The position numbers and the translations under genes were made by a program. From a bacterium (GTDB lineage Bacteria > SZUA-79 > Acidulodesulfobacterales > Acidulodesulfobacteraceae), in assembly GCA_021800805.1 (NCBI GenBank), contig JAJYYR010000002.1, forward strand, positions 215,138 through 279,137: a stretch of DNA of 64,000 bases, given 5' to 3'. Under the pieces are notes generated by a model that worked only from the letters and a program-made list of their open reading frames with translations, was not told where the DNA came from and did not search any database. Positions 25,071 through 34,250 of the stretch are shown one piece after another. Each line of letters starts with the position of its first letter. Position 1 is the first letter of the stretch.

Positions 25071-27731
25071 TTAAAGTTTCTCCTCTTTAATCTGCGCCTG
25101 CGCCGCAGAAATGATTGCCACGGGAACCCTGTAAGGAGAACAGCTGACGTAGTTAAGATTTAAATTATGACAGAATTCTATGGAACTTGGATCTCCGCCG
25201 TGTTCTCCGCAAATTCCCAATTTAATATCCGCCCTTGCGGCTTTTCCCTTATTGACGGCAATTTTCATAAGCTCTCCTACGCCGTTTCTGTCTAATTCCA
25301 TAAACGGGTCGGTCTTAAGTATATTTTTGTTTAAATAATCCGGCAAAAAAGAACCTATATCGTCCCTTGAAAAACCGAAAGTAGTCTGAGTAAGGTCGTT
25401 TGTTCCAAAAGAGAAAAACTCCGCCTCTTTTGCAATTTCGTCCGCGACCATACAGGCTCTCGGAAGTTCTATCATCGTTCCGACGAGATATTTAAACTTT
25501 ACGCTATATTTCTGCATCACTTCGGAAGCCTTTTTATCGACCAATTCTTTTAACAATCTTATCTCTTCATAAATGCCTACGACCGGAATCATAATTTCCG
25601 GTATTATCTTATTTCCATTTTTATGAAATTCGCATGCCGCTTCTATAATAGCCTGCACCTGCATTTCATAAATTTCGGGATAACTTACTCCAAGTCTACA
25701 GCCTCTATGCCCCAGCATAGGATTTACTTCATGAAGCGAAATAACTTTGGATTTTAACCGTTCATAAGAAATATTCATAATTTCCGATAGTTCTTTTATA
25801 TCCTTTTCGGTTTTGGGAAGAAATTCATGAAGCGGCGGGTCGAGCAGTCGAATATTCACGGAATATCCTTTCATTTCTTCGTATAATTCTATAAAATCGG
25901 ATTTTTGCATAGGTAAAAGCTTTGCAAGAGCTTTTTGCCTTTCCGCAACCGTGTCCGAAAGTATCATTTCCCGGACGGCTTTTATTCTGTCTCCTTTAAA
26001 AAACATATGTTCGGTTCTGCATAATCCGATGCCCTCCGCTCCATAATTTCTTGCAACTTTAGCGTCTTCCGGCGTATCGGCATTTGCCCTGACGTGAAGT
26101 TTTCTGAATCCATCGGCAAATTTCATTATAGTTTTAAAATCTTCGTTAATCTCGGGGGTGACCATCTTTACGTAGCCTGAATAAACTTCTCCGTTTGAGC
26201 CGTTTAAAGTTATAATATCGCCTCTTTTTATTTCCCTGTTTCCGACTGTTATTTCGCCTTTCTTTTCATTTATGTCGAGAATGGAGCACCCTGTTATCGC
26301 GCATTTGCCCATTCCTCTTGCAACGACCGCGGCATGAGACGTCATTCCTCCCCTGGCGGTAAGAATTCCTTCTGATACGCTCATTCCGTGAATATCTTCA
26401 GGGGAAGTTTCCATTCTGACTAATATAACTTTTTTACCTCTTTTTACTTCTTCTTCGGCTTCTTCTGCAGAAAAAACGACTTCTCCGCTTGCCGCGCCGG
26501 GAGATGCGGGTAGTCCTTTTGCCAAAACATCTTTTTTAGCGTCAAGATCTACTGCGGGATACATAAGCTGCGCAATGGAATATGGGTCTATTCTTAAGAC
26601 GGCAGTTTTTTTATCTATCATACCTTCTTTTTCCATATCTACCGCAATTTTTACCGCTGCTTTTGCCGTTCTTTTTCCGGTTCTAACCTGAAGCATATAA
26701 AGTATATTTTCCTGAATCGTAAATTCTAAATCGAGCATATTTTTATAATGTTTTTCTAAAAGCCCGGCATATTCCAAAAGATCTTTATATACTGCCGGCA
26801 TAGCATGCTCAAGCGAAATATCGGCAGGGTTTTTCTTAGAGAACTCGTTTACCGGTTGAGGCGTCCTTATTCCTGCTACGACATCCTCTCCCTGCGCATT
26901 AATGAGATATTCCCCGTAAAAACCGTTTTCCCCCGTGGAAGGATTTCTTGTAAAAGCAACGCCTGTCGCCGAAGTTTCGCCCATATTCCCGTAAACCATA
27001 GAAACCACGTTTACCGCAGTTCCCCAGTTTTCCGGAATTTTATTAAGTTTTCTGTAAGTTATGGCTCTCGGAACATTCCATGATTCAAACACTGCGGAAA
27101 TACCCATCCATAACTGTTCTTCGGGGTCGTCCGGAAAATTAATTCCTTTTTCTTTTTTAACTACGCTTTTAAATTCGGTTACGAGGCTTTCTAAGTCGGC
27201 ATCGCTTAATTCGTTATCGTTTTTTACCGATTTTTCTTTCTTTTTGTTTTCCAAGAGAGATTCCATAATACGGGAATCTATACCAAGCACTACATTTGAA
27301 AACATCTGGATAAATCTTCTGTAAGTATCGTAGGCAAATCTTCTATTGCCGGATTTACTTATAAGCCCTTTGATAGTATCTTCGTTTAATCCAAGATTTA
27401 AGACGGTATCCATCATACCCGGCATGGAAACTCTTGCTCCGCTTCTGACGGAAACTAACAGCGGGTTTTGGGCATCTCCGAACTTAGAACCCATTGCTTC
27501 TTCCATTTTTTTTATATTATCTCTTACCTCAGTCTTTAATTCATCCGGATATTTCTTATTATGCTCATTATAGTAAGTGCAGACGTCGGTAGTAATAGTA
27601 AAGCCGGCAGGAACTCTTATGCCGAGGTTTGTCATTTCGGCAAGACCTGCTCCTTTTCCCCCAAGAAGATTTTTCATAGAACCATCGCCGTCGGCATGCT
27701 TGTTGCCGAAAAAATAAACATACTTGCCCAT
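25071..27731 (-). CDS. ppdK: Pyruvate, phosphate dikinase
   Basis: It interconverts pyruvate + ATP + phosphate with PEP + AMP + pyrophosphate. I chose the ATG at 27731 (886 residues) because GGAGG lies eight bases upstream; an in-frame TTG at 27746 is inside that site. The ATP-grasp domain starts LLGGKGAGLAEM. The phosphohistidine domain contains GGMTSHAAVVARGMGK. The PEP-binding TIM barrel ends with GICGEHGGDPSS and the catalytic cysteine region NYVSCSPYRVP. It probably serves gluconeogenic carbon flow or pyrophosphate-linked glycolysis. Confidence 0.97.
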   Translation of the reverse strand: MGKYVYFFGNKHADGDGSMKNLLGGKGAGLAEMTNLGIRVPAGFTITTDVCTYYNEHNKKYPDELKTEVRDNIKKMEEAMGSKFGDAQNPLLVSVRSGARVSMPGMMDTVLNLGLNEDTIKGLISKSGNRRFAYDTYRRFIQMFSNVVLGIDSRIMESLLENKKKEKSVKNDNELSDADLESLVTEFKSVVKKEKGINFPDDPEEQLWMGISAVFESWNVPRAITYRKLNKIPENWGTAVNVVSMVYGNMGETSATGVAFTRNPSTGENGFYGEYLINAQGEDVVAGIRTPQPVNEFSKKNPADISLEHAMPAVYKDLLEYAGLLEKHYKNMLDLEFTIQENILYMLQVRTGKRTAKAAVKIAVDMEKEGMIDKKTAVLRIDPYSIAQLMYPAVDLDAKKDVLAKGLPASPGAASGEVVFSAEEAEEEVKRGKKVILVRMETSPEDIHGMSVSEGILTARGGMTSHAAVVARGMGKCAITGCSILDINEKKGEITVGNREIKRGDIITLNGSNGEVYSGYVKMVTPEINEDFKTIMKFADGFRKLHVRANADTPEDAKVARNYGAEGIGLCRTEHMFFKGDRIKAVREMILSDTVAERQKALAKLLPMQKSDFIELYEEMKGYSVNIRLLDPPLHEFLPKTEKDIKELSEIMNISYERLKSKVISLHEVNPMLGHRGCRLGVSYPEIYEMQVQAIIEAACEFHKNGNKIIPEIMIPVVGIYEEIRLLKELVDKKASEVMQKYSVKFKYLVGTMIELPRACMVADEIAKEAEFFSFGTNDLTQTTFGFSRDDIGSFLPDYLNKNILKTDPFMELDRNGVGELMKIAVNKGKAARADIKLGICGEHGGDPSSIEFCHNLNLNYVSCSPYRVPVAIISAAQAQIKEEKL

Positions 27732-27780
27732 AACGCCATCCTCCAATTAAATAAAATGATATGATATTTAAAAAAAATAA

Positions 27781-29892
27781 TTATAAATCTAAATTGGAAA
27801 AATCACAAAAATTTTTAAGAAAATTCAATATATTATTTAACAATCCTATCCTTGAATTTTTAACGTCTTCTTCTTCGGTTAAAACCAAAACGCCGTCAAA
27901 AAAATCGTTAACCGGACGCACTAACTTATACATTTCATTTACCGCCCCGACATAATCGCTTTCTTTAAATAGGGAAACCGTATCTTTTCTAACCGACTTA
28001 AAGACGGAAATAAGTCGGACTTCCTCCGGCAGAGTTAATTTATCTTCATTAAAATTAACTATTTCGGAAAATTTGTAAGTAATATTATTCATCCTTTTAT
28101 ATATCTGCGATAACTCAAAAACTTCTTCATGTTTCTTAAATTTTGAAAGAAAATCTATTTTGAGAAGCGAAATATAAAAATCGCCGGATATTTCGGGAGT
28201 TAAAACTGCCGCTATTTCATCCGGTTTATAGCCGTAGGAAATCAGAAGATTCTTAAATCTGGCATATGCGAAATTTATAAAAACGGTTTTTAATTCAACG
28301 GCGTTTAGCTTGCGCTCCTTAAAAAATTCGTTAAAATAAAAATCGCATGCTTCGCTCAGATTAATTTTATATTTTTTATTCAAAATAATTTCTATTATGC
28401 CTATCATAGCTCTACGCAAATAAAAAGGGTCAGATTCCCCCGTAGGAAGTTTTTTTAACATTACAAAAGAAAAAACGGTATCTAATTTATCCGACAAAGC
28501 ACAGAGCGAAGATAAATCGTTTGAAGGCAAAACTCTTTTTTTTCCTTTAGAAACGGGATAATAATGTTCTTCGATAGCCAGAGATACCTCGCGGCTTTCT
28601 TTTGATGCTTTCGCATATATCCTGCCCATTACTCCCTGCATCTCCGGAAATTCATATACCGCATGGGTCGCAAGGTCGAATTTCAATAAACCGGACGCAG
28701 TTTTGAAATTAGGTAATACGTCGGACGGGAAATTCAATTTTTGTGCTATAAAAATTCCTAATTCCCTTATCCGCTCCGTTTTATCGAAATATGAACCTAA
28801 CCCATGATAAAATAAAATATTTTTTGTTTCCTCCACAAAAGAAGACAGTTGTTTTTTAATATCTTCTTTAAAAAAAAATTCCGCATCCGCAAGCCTTGCG
28901 CTTAAAACTTTGGAATAGCCCGATTTAATATTGTTTTCTAAGGATTCTTTAACGGAAGGCGCAGGGTTTACATCGGCTACGGCGGCAAAATACGGCAATA
29001 AGCCGCCGTTTTTGCTTAACGGAAAAAATCTCTGATGTTTGCGCATAACCACGGATAGCAATTCTCCGGGAACGGACAGAAATTTTTTGTCGAATCCGCA
29101 TAGCAAAGCATAAGGGGTTTCCGTTAAACCGGCTATTTCGTCTATAAAATCGTCGTCATATTCAGGTATATCGGCATCTACTTTCTTCGACAGCATTTTA
29201 ATTTCGGTTTCTATAATTTTTTTTCTATCGTCGTTTTTAAGGATTATGCCGGTTGAAGATATAACGCCAAAATAGTCTTTAGAACTTGAAATTTTAACGG
29301 ATTTCATTTTATAAGAAAGCGGTCCGGCGATATAGGTGCAGTTGGACGCTTTAATATCTCCGAAATTAAACGGCGACGTTTTTCCGTCGAATATGGATAA
29401 TATCCAAAGAACCGGTCTTGGATAGCGAATTTCTTTATCTATCCAAAACATCGTTTTTTTAAAAGGAATTTTTTTAATGAACGAGGGAATATTTGCGGTC
29501 AATAAATCTTTTATCGGCATTCCTTTTATATGTTTTTTATAAGCCGTATAAATGCCTTTTTTTTGATTTACGGGATATATTCTTTTATGATCGGAAATTT
29601 CGTTCTTCTTCATAAACTGTATAAGCGGCGCGGATGGAACGCCTCCATGATAAGATATGCCGACCGGGGGACCGATGATTTCTACTTCTCTGTCGGGAGA
29701 TTTTAAAGGCAGTCCGCTGATTAAAACAACCGTGCGCCTCGGCGTAGAAAATACCTCTATATCCGGTTTCTCGTTAAGCATTATTTCATTTTCAAAAAAA
29801 TTTTGCAGAATATTTTTTAATACCGCGGGTATCTTTCTTACCTCGTCGTATGGAAGTTCTCCCGAACCTATTTCTAATAAATATTCGCTCAT
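27781..29892 (-). CDS. glyS: Glycyl-tRNA synthetase beta subunit
   Basis: tRNA-binding subunit of the heterotetrameric glycyl-tRNA synthetase. I chose the ATG at 29892 (703 residues), which gives the family N-terminus MSEYLLEIGSGELPYDEV. An in-frame upstream extension to 30027 overlaps the end of glyQ and has no family similarity. The HD-like region with FDLATHAVYEFPEMQGVMG and the DPFYLRRAMIGI segment are conserved, and the C-terminal anticodon-binding part is intact. It follows glyQ after about 70 bases, as expected for a co-expressed pair. Confidence 0.95.
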   Translation of the reverse strand: MSEYLLEIGSGELPYDEVRKIPAVLKNILQNFFENEIMLNEKPDIEVFSTPRRTVVLISGLPLKSPDREVEIIGPPVGISYHGGVPSAPLIQFMKKNEISDHKRIYPVNQKKGIYTAYKKHIKGMPIKDLLTANIPSFIKKIPFKKTMFWIDKEIRYPRPVLWILSIFDGKTSPFNFGDIKASNCTYIAGPLSYKMKSVKISSSKDYFGVISSTGIILKNDDRKKIIETEIKMLSKKVDADIPEYDDDFIDEIAGLTETPYALLCGFDKKFLSVPGELLSVVMRKHQRFFPLSKNGGLLPYFAAVADVNPAPSVKESLENNIKSGYSKVLSARLADAEFFFKEDIKKQLSSFVEETKNILFYHGLGSYFDKTERIRELGIFIAQKLNFPSDVLPNFKTASGLLKFDLATHAVYEFPEMQGVMGRIYAKASKESREVSLAIEEHYYPVSKGKKRVLPSNDLSSLCALSDKLDTVFSFVMLKKLPTGESDPFYLRRAMIGIIEIILNKKYKINLSEACDFYFNEFFKERKLNAVELKTVFINFAYARFKNLLISYGYKPDEIAAVLTPEISGDFYISLLKIDFLSKFKKHEEVFELSQIYKRMNNITYKFSEIVNFNEDKLTLPEEVRLISVFKSVRKDTVSLFKESDYVGAVNEMYKLVRPVNDFFDGVLVLTEEEDVKNSRIGLLNNILNFLKNFCDFSNLDL

Positions 29893-29962
29893 ATTTAGAT
29901 AACCTAATTTAATATTGATAGTCGATAATCGATAGACCTCAAATTTGTCGACGACTAAAATT

Positions 29963-30820
29963 TTATTTATTTTTTGCTTCGCCTTTATCGCCTTCGCCGG
30001 TATAAAGTCTGGCGCACCCTTCGGCAAGCGCCCTCACCTTTAATATAAAATTCATCCTTTCCGATACGCTGATAAGCCCTCTTGCATCAAGCAGATTGAA
30101 CGTATGCGAACACTTTAGGCAATACTCGTAAGCAGGTTTTACAAGTTCTTTCAGCTTAAACGAAAGAAGTTTTTTAGATTCAGCCTCATAGGCGTTAAAT
30201 AATTTATATAAGATTTCTCCGTCCGAGTATTCAAAATTATATTTAGAAAGTTGAAATTCGTCGTCTTTATGTATATCGCCGTACTTAAAAGAATCGTTCC
30301 ACCGAAGATCGAAAACGTTATCTTTATCTTGAAGAAACATTGCGATTCTTTCTAATCCGTAAGTAATTTCGATCGCAGGTTTTGAAAGTTCTATGCCGCC
30401 TATTTGTTGAAAATAAGTAAACTGGGTAACTTCCATACCGTCAAGCCAAACTTCCCAACCCAAACCCCATGCTCCAAGCGTGGGAGATTCCCAATCGTCC
30501 TCCACGAATCTAACGTCATGCATGACGGGATTTATGCCGAAACTTTTAAGACTGTCTAAATAAATCTCTTGAATTTTACTTATATAGGGTTGTATAATAA
30601 CCTGAAACTGGTAGTAACGGCCTAATCTGTTGGGATTTTGACCGTATCTTCCATCGGTAGGTCTTCTGGAAGGCTGAACATAGGCGGCTCTCCAATCTTC
30701 GCAGTCAAGGCATTTGAGAAATGTGTAAGGCGCAAATGTAGCGGCTCCCACCTCAATATCGTAGGGTTCTAAAATTACGCATCCAAAATTGGACCAAAAA
30801 TTTTGGAGTTTAAAAGTCAA
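29963..30820 (-). CDS. glyQ: Glycyl-tRNA synthetase alpha subunit
   Basis: Catalytic subunit that activates glycine. It has [45 protein letters not shown] and [11 protein letters not shown], all near-invariant in GlyQ. The first possible standard start is a TTG at 30820 (285 residues) without a ribosome site. In-frame codons upstream (GCC CTC GAT TTT CAA CAA) extend the match to the usual N-terminus (xFQxxILTLQxFW). They lead to ATC at 30844 and ATT at 30847, just behind AGAGG (30852-30856). The true start may therefore be a rare non-NTG codon. It is followed by glyS. Confidence 0.93.
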   Translation of the reverse strand: MTFKLQNFWSNFGCVILEPYDIEVGAATFAPYTFLKCLDCEDWRAAYVQPSRRPTDGRYGQNPNRLGRYYQFQVIIQPYISKIQEIYLDSLKSFGINPVMHDVRFVEDDWESPTLGAWGLGWEVWLDGMEVTQFTYFQQIGGIELSKPAIEITYGLERIAMFLQDKDNVFDLRWNDSFKYGDIHKDDEFQLSKYNFEYSDGEILYKLFNAYEAESKKLLSFKLKELVKPAYEYCLKCSHTFNLLDARGLISVSERMNFILKVRALAEGCARLYTGEGDKGEAKNK

Positions 30821-30861
30821 TTGTTGAAAATCGAGGGCTTTGATAATTTTTCCTCTTTTTT

Positions 30862-30887
30862 AAGGGACAGACTTAAGTCTGTCCCTT
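30862..30887. repeat. Perfect 26-bp palindrome between nadA and glyQ
   Basis: AAGGGACAGACTT (30862-30874) and AAGTCTGTCCCTT (30875-30887) are perfect arms with no loop. It shares the GGGACAGA core with the element at 33472 and resembles the hairpin at 13223. It could end nadA transcription, but on the minus strand it is followed by an A-run, not a T-run, so a mobile REP-like palindrome is as likely. Confidence 0.65.
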
Positions 30888-30914
30888 TTCTATTATTTAG
30901 GAAAATTTATTATA

Positions 30915-31832
30915 CTAAAGGGCGAGCATATTTTCAATAGATTTTCTTGCTTTAATTCTAACGTCTTCGGGAATTTTTATAATATTTTTCATACCGGCTA
31001 ACGAATCTATAATGTCGTCAAGATGGGTTTTTTTCATATTCGGGCATACCAACCCCTTATTGGAAGGAATAAAAACTTTATCGGGGTTTTCTTTTTTCAT
31101 TTTATACATTATGCCTCTTTCCGTCCCTATAATAAAATATTTTGCGGATGATTCCCTAACAAATTTATACATTCCCGACGTAGAAGAAACATGGTCGGCG
31201 ACGTCTATTGTTTCGGGGGTGGACTCCGGATGCGCTACAAATACCGCTCCCGGATATTTTTCTTTTAGCGCCTTGATATCTTCGGGTTTTGTTCTTTTAT
31301 GAGGCGGACAGAATCCGGGCCAGCTTATTATTTCTTTATCGGTAAATCTCTGGACGTAGCTCCCGAGGTTTTTATCGGGAACCATAATAACTCTTTTAGC
31401 CGGCAGAGAGTTGACGACTTTTACTGCATTTGCCGACGTACAACAAATATCTGAAACGGCCTTGCATTCCGCCGAAGTATTCACGTAGGCAACAACCGGA
31501 GCTTCGGGATAATCGGCTTTTAAATTAACGATATCTTTGGCGGTTATCATATCGACCATAGGACATCCGGCGTTTTCGTTCGGAAGTATTACCGTCTTAT
31601 TGGGATTCATAATAGCGGCGCTTTCAGCCATAAAACGGACGCCGCAAAATACGATAATGTCGGCATCGGTTTTATTCGCTTTGATGGAAAGTTCCAGCGA
31701 ATCGCCTTGAAAATCGGCAATTTCCTGAATTTCGTCTCTTTGATAGTTATGCGCCAGCAGTATTGCGTTTTTTTCTTTTAAAAGCTCTTTTATTTTTTTC
31801 TGCTTTGTTTTTATATTTTCAAAACTTTGCAT
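30915..31832 (-). CDS. nadA: Quinolinate synthase
   Basis: Fe-S enzyme of de novo NAD synthesis, which condenses iminoaspartate with dihydroxyacetone phosphate. The 305 residues match the short form of the family. Conserved features are LLAHNYQRDEIQEIADF, the triplicated internal domain structure, VAHPESTPE, and cysteines in GCPMVD, ICCTSAN and FCPPHKR, with VCPNMKKT near the C-terminus; three of these ligate the 4Fe-4S cluster. NadB and NadC are not in the window. It is divergent from trpS, 93 bases away. Confidence 0.95.
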   Translation of the reverse strand: MQSFENIKTKQKKIKELLKEKNAILLAHNYQRDEIQEIADFQGDSLELSIKANKTDADIIVFCGVRFMAESAAIMNPNKTVILPNENAGCPMVDMITAKDIVNLKADYPEAPVVAYVNTSAECKAVSDICCTSANAVKVVNSLPAKRVIMVPDKNLGSYVQRFTDKEIISWPGFCPPHKRTKPEDIKALKEKYPGAVFVAHPESTPETIDVADHVSSTSGMYKFVRESSAKYFIIGTERGIMYKMKKENPDKVFIPSNKGLVCPNMKKTHLDDIIDSLAGMKNIIKIPEDVRIKARKSIENMLAL

Positions 31833-31855
31833 TTGTCCATATATTATTTTTTAAC

Positions 31856-31885
31856 TTGTTTTCTATCATTATAACATATTATAAT
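31856..31885 (+). promoter_or_regulatory. Candidate sigma-70 promoter for trpS
   Basis: TTGTTT (31856-31861) and TATAAT (31880-31885) are separated by 18 bases, about 40 bases ahead of the trpS start. Confidence 0.45.
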
Positions 31886-31925
31886 TAAAAACTAAACGCA
31901 AAAACATACAAAACGGTATTAAACG

Positions 31926-32969
31926 ATGGATTTAAAGACGGATAACGCGGCTATAGCCGACGAATCGAAATTCAATTACAAAAGAATTTTAACAGGCGAC
32001 AGACCCACGGGACCGCTACATTTAGGTCATTACGCCGGTTCGTTAAAAAACAGGGTAAGGCTTCAGGATAAATACGAAACTTTCATTTTAATAGCCGATA
32101 TTCAAGCCCTAACGACCAATTTCGAACATCCCGAAAAGCTTAAAGATAATATCTTTCTTGTCGCTTTAGATTATCTTTCGGCGGGAATAGACCCTAATTT
32201 ATCTACGATAATCATACAATCTATGATACCGGAAATTGCGGAACTCACTACTTTTTTTTCTATGCTTATTTCCATCAATCCTTTAAAACACAATCCAACG
32301 ATAAAAACCGAAGCAAAAGAAAGGGGGTATAAGGAATTAACTTACGGTTTTCTGGGTTATCCGGTAAGTCAAACCGCCGATATAGCCATTTTTAAAGCCG
32401 ACTTGGTCCCGGTGGGCATCGACCAGCTTCCCCACATTGAACTTTCACGAAAAATAATTAGAAAATTTAATGAATTATACTGCGGCAAATTAATAGAACC
32501 GTTTGCCCTGATAGACAAATTTCCGAGGTTAGTCGGACTCGACGGAAACCTTAAAATGAGCAAATCTTACGGAAACGCAATTAATCTTTCGGATGGTTAT
32601 GATTCTATAAAAACTAAAATAAGGTCTGCGCTGACAGACAAAAATAGGATTCATCCTACGGACAAGGGAAACCCCGACATATGCACTATATACTCTTACC
32701 ATAAGGCTTTTTCGGATGAAAATTTAATAAAAGAAACGGAATATAATTGCAGAAACGGGAAAATAGGATGCATAAAATGTAAAGATAACCTTTTTACCGT
32801 TATTAAAAACCTTCTCGAACCGATGAACGAAAGGAGGGCTTATTACTTAAAAAATAAGGATGAAATTTGGGATATTCTGTTTACCGGAACTAAAAAAGCA
32901 GAAATAATCGCTTCGGAAACCGGTAAGGAAGTCAAAGAATCGATGAAAATATTATACGCTCCTAAATAA
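31926..32969 (+). CDS. trpS: Tryptophanyl-tRNA synthetase
   Basis: Class I synthetase charging tRNA-Trp. The 347 residues match the family. The ATP site is GDRPTGPLHLGHYAGSLKNR (HIGH-like LGHY) at about 23-42, and KMSKSYGNAI supplies the KMSKS lysine. An N-terminal extension of about 20 residues precedes the first strand; no later in-frame ATG exists before the catalytic motif. The C-terminal part has a cysteine cluster (CRNGKIGCIKCK) seen in several bacterial TrpS. It is the only plus-strand gene with a clear promoter in this section. Confidence 0.96.
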   Translation: MDLKTDNAAIADESKFNYKRILTGDRPTGPLHLGHYAGSLKNRVRLQDKYETFILIADIQALTTNFEHPEKLKDNIFLVALDYLSAGIDPNLSTIIIQSMIPEIAELTTFFSMLISINPLKHNPTIKTEAKERGYKELTYGFLGYPVSQTADIAIFKADLVPVGIDQLPHIELSRKIIRKFNELYCGKLIEPFALIDKFPRLVGLDGNLKMSKSYGNAINLSDGYDSIKTKIRSALTDKNRIHPTDKGNPDICTIYSYHKAFSDENLIKETEYNCRNGKIGCIKCKDNLFTVIKNLLEPMNERRAYYLKNKDEIWDILFTGTKKAEIIASETGKEVKESMKILYAPK

Positions 32970-33078
32970 CCCAAAATTGTTTGTTGCAAAAAAACCCGCT
33001 TTAATGTTATTCTAATATATAGAAATTACCGCTTATTTTGCAAAAGTTTAAAAAAAATTAATGGAGGATCCATTACAA

Positions 33079-33456
33079 ATGGCAAACAAACTTTTTATTA
33101 TGCTTCAAAATACTTCGCCTTCCAACCCGCATGCTTTAGGAGCGCCCTTTTTTCAGGCGGCGGCGGCGGCGACTATGGATTATGAAGTAGAAGTCGTGCT
33201 TACGGCGGACGCCGGTCTTTTGATGAAAAAAGGCGTTGCGGAAAACCTGAGGGTTAAAGAAGGAAGTCCAAAATCGGTTTATGATTTTATTAAAGACGCT
33301 TACGAAGCAGGGGTCGTTTTTAAAGTATGCACTCCTGCCTTAGAATTAAACAATTTTAACAAAGAAGACCTTATAGAAGAATGTAGCGGCGTCGTGGGTG
33401 GGGCATACGTCGTCGAGATGGTTATGGACGATAACGTAAAAACGCTGTCGTATTAA
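33079..33456 (+). CDS. DsrE/DsrF-family sulfur-relay-like protein
   Basis: A 125-residue soluble protein starting MANKLFIMLQNTSPSNPHALG, with GAPFFQAAAAATMDYEVEVV typical of DsrE-like Rossmann folds. A single conserved cysteine lies in FKVCTPALEL, the position of the reactive cysteine in DsrE/TusD relatives. I chose the ATG at 33079 because GGAGG lies at 33062-33066; an in-frame ATG at 33061 overlaps that site. It stands alone, not in a dsr operon, so a general sulfur-trafficking or peroxiredoxin-like role is possible. Family placement is good, function open. Confidence 0.75.
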   Translation: MANKLFIMLQNTSPSNPHALGAPFFQAAAAATMDYEVEVVLTADAGLLMKKGVAENLRVKEGSPKSVYDFIKDAYEAGVVFKVCTPALELNNFNKEDLIEECSGVVGGAYVVEMVMDDNVKTLSY

Positions 33457-33471
33457 GAAAAAGATAATAAG

Positions 33472-33558
33472 AAAAAGGGGACAGATTTATTTATTTTCTA
33501 TCTAAAATCCCGCAAATGCAGTCAGCCGTAAGAAAATAAATAAATCTGTCCCCTTTTT
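33472..33558. repeat. Large inverted-repeat element with GGGGACAGATTTATTTA ends
   Basis: Perfect 28-bp arms (33472-33499 and 33531-33558) surround a 31-base unrelated core. The ends read AAAAAGGGGACAGATTTATT and complement, flanked by A- and T-runs. It sits between converging genes and could terminate both. Its architecture (two palindromic ends, unique core) and shared GGGACAGA word with the 30862 palindrome suggest a non-autonomous REP/MITE-like element. Confidence 0.7.
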
Positions 33559-33575
33559 TCTCTTTTTTTCTGCTG

Positions 33576-34229
33576 TTAATTTTCAACCAGACTTAGCGCG
33601 TATTCCTTAACTCCTTCCAACAAAGTAAACCTGTCTAATATTATCGTTTCGCAGGGCATAGATTCGACAAAAAGCCTGTTCTGGACAAGCCCGCCGGTAA
33701 GATATATTTTTTTCGGCTTTCTTGCAAACCTAAACATCGAAATACATACGCCTTTAATTAATCTAGAAGCCGCTATTTCCGGCTCTGTTCCGCCGGCTAC
33801 AAGGTCGAAAACATGCCCCATTCCGAGAAGTCCGCATGTTGCCGTTATAAATTCCTTTTGCGGCTCTACCTTTGAATAATCAACGTTTAGATAATTACCC
33901 AGAATTTCTATAGCCTGTCCCGTAAATGCGCCGCATTCGGTATTCCAATCGGAATGAACGAAATTTCCGCTTTCGAATACTACGTATTTTGCGTCTCTCG
34001 AACCGACGTCTAAGAGGGTAAAAGAATCCTCTTTTATGAGACTTTTGCCGGCGTTTGCAAGCGCTATAATTTCATTAACCGAATGATTCGCAAACCTGTT
34101 TATATTATGCCCCGTCCCTATATCCGCCCTGAATGTTTTTTCGAGTTCGGATACCCTTTTTACCGTTCTTTCATTTGTTTCGGTATTTAGTATTTTTGCA
34201 TAGGTCGTTCCCGCATCAAGTAATATCAT
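33576..34229 (-). CDS. Small ASKHA-type ATPase (BadF/HgdC-like activator)
   Basis: A 217-residue single-domain relative of HgdC/BcrA/BadF activators, which use ATP to drive low-potential electrons into an Fe-S partner. The phosphate-1 loop is LLDAGTTYAK at the N-terminus, phosphate-2 LLDVGSRDAKYV near 72, and the adenosine motif YLTGGLVQN. Cluster-type cysteines are C99 in ECGAFTGQ and C132 in TATCGLLG, aligning with CAAGTG and RCTVF of HgdC; in HgdC a dimer shares one 4Fe-4S cluster through them. It is encoded 21 bases downstream of a cysteine-containing partner gene, so the two probably form one system. Confidence 0.75.
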   Translation of the reverse strand: MILLDAGTTYAKILNTETNERTVKRVSELEKTFRADIGTGHNINRFANHSVNEIIALANAGKSLIKEDSFTLLDVGSRDAKYVVFESGNFVHSDWNTECGAFTGQAIEILGNYLNVDYSKVEPQKEFITATCGLLGMGHVFDLVAGGTEPEIAASRLIKGVCISMFRFARKPKKIYLTGGLVQNRLFVESMPCETIILDRFTLLEGVKEYALSLVEN

Positions 34230-34250
34230 TTCTTTTCTCCGTTTTCAATC

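Noticed and set aside
29893..30027. N-terminal extension of glyS by 45 codons
   Set aside because: The added part overlaps glyQ and the intergenic region, and shows no similarity to GlyS. The family start MSEYLLEIGSGELP is at 29892.
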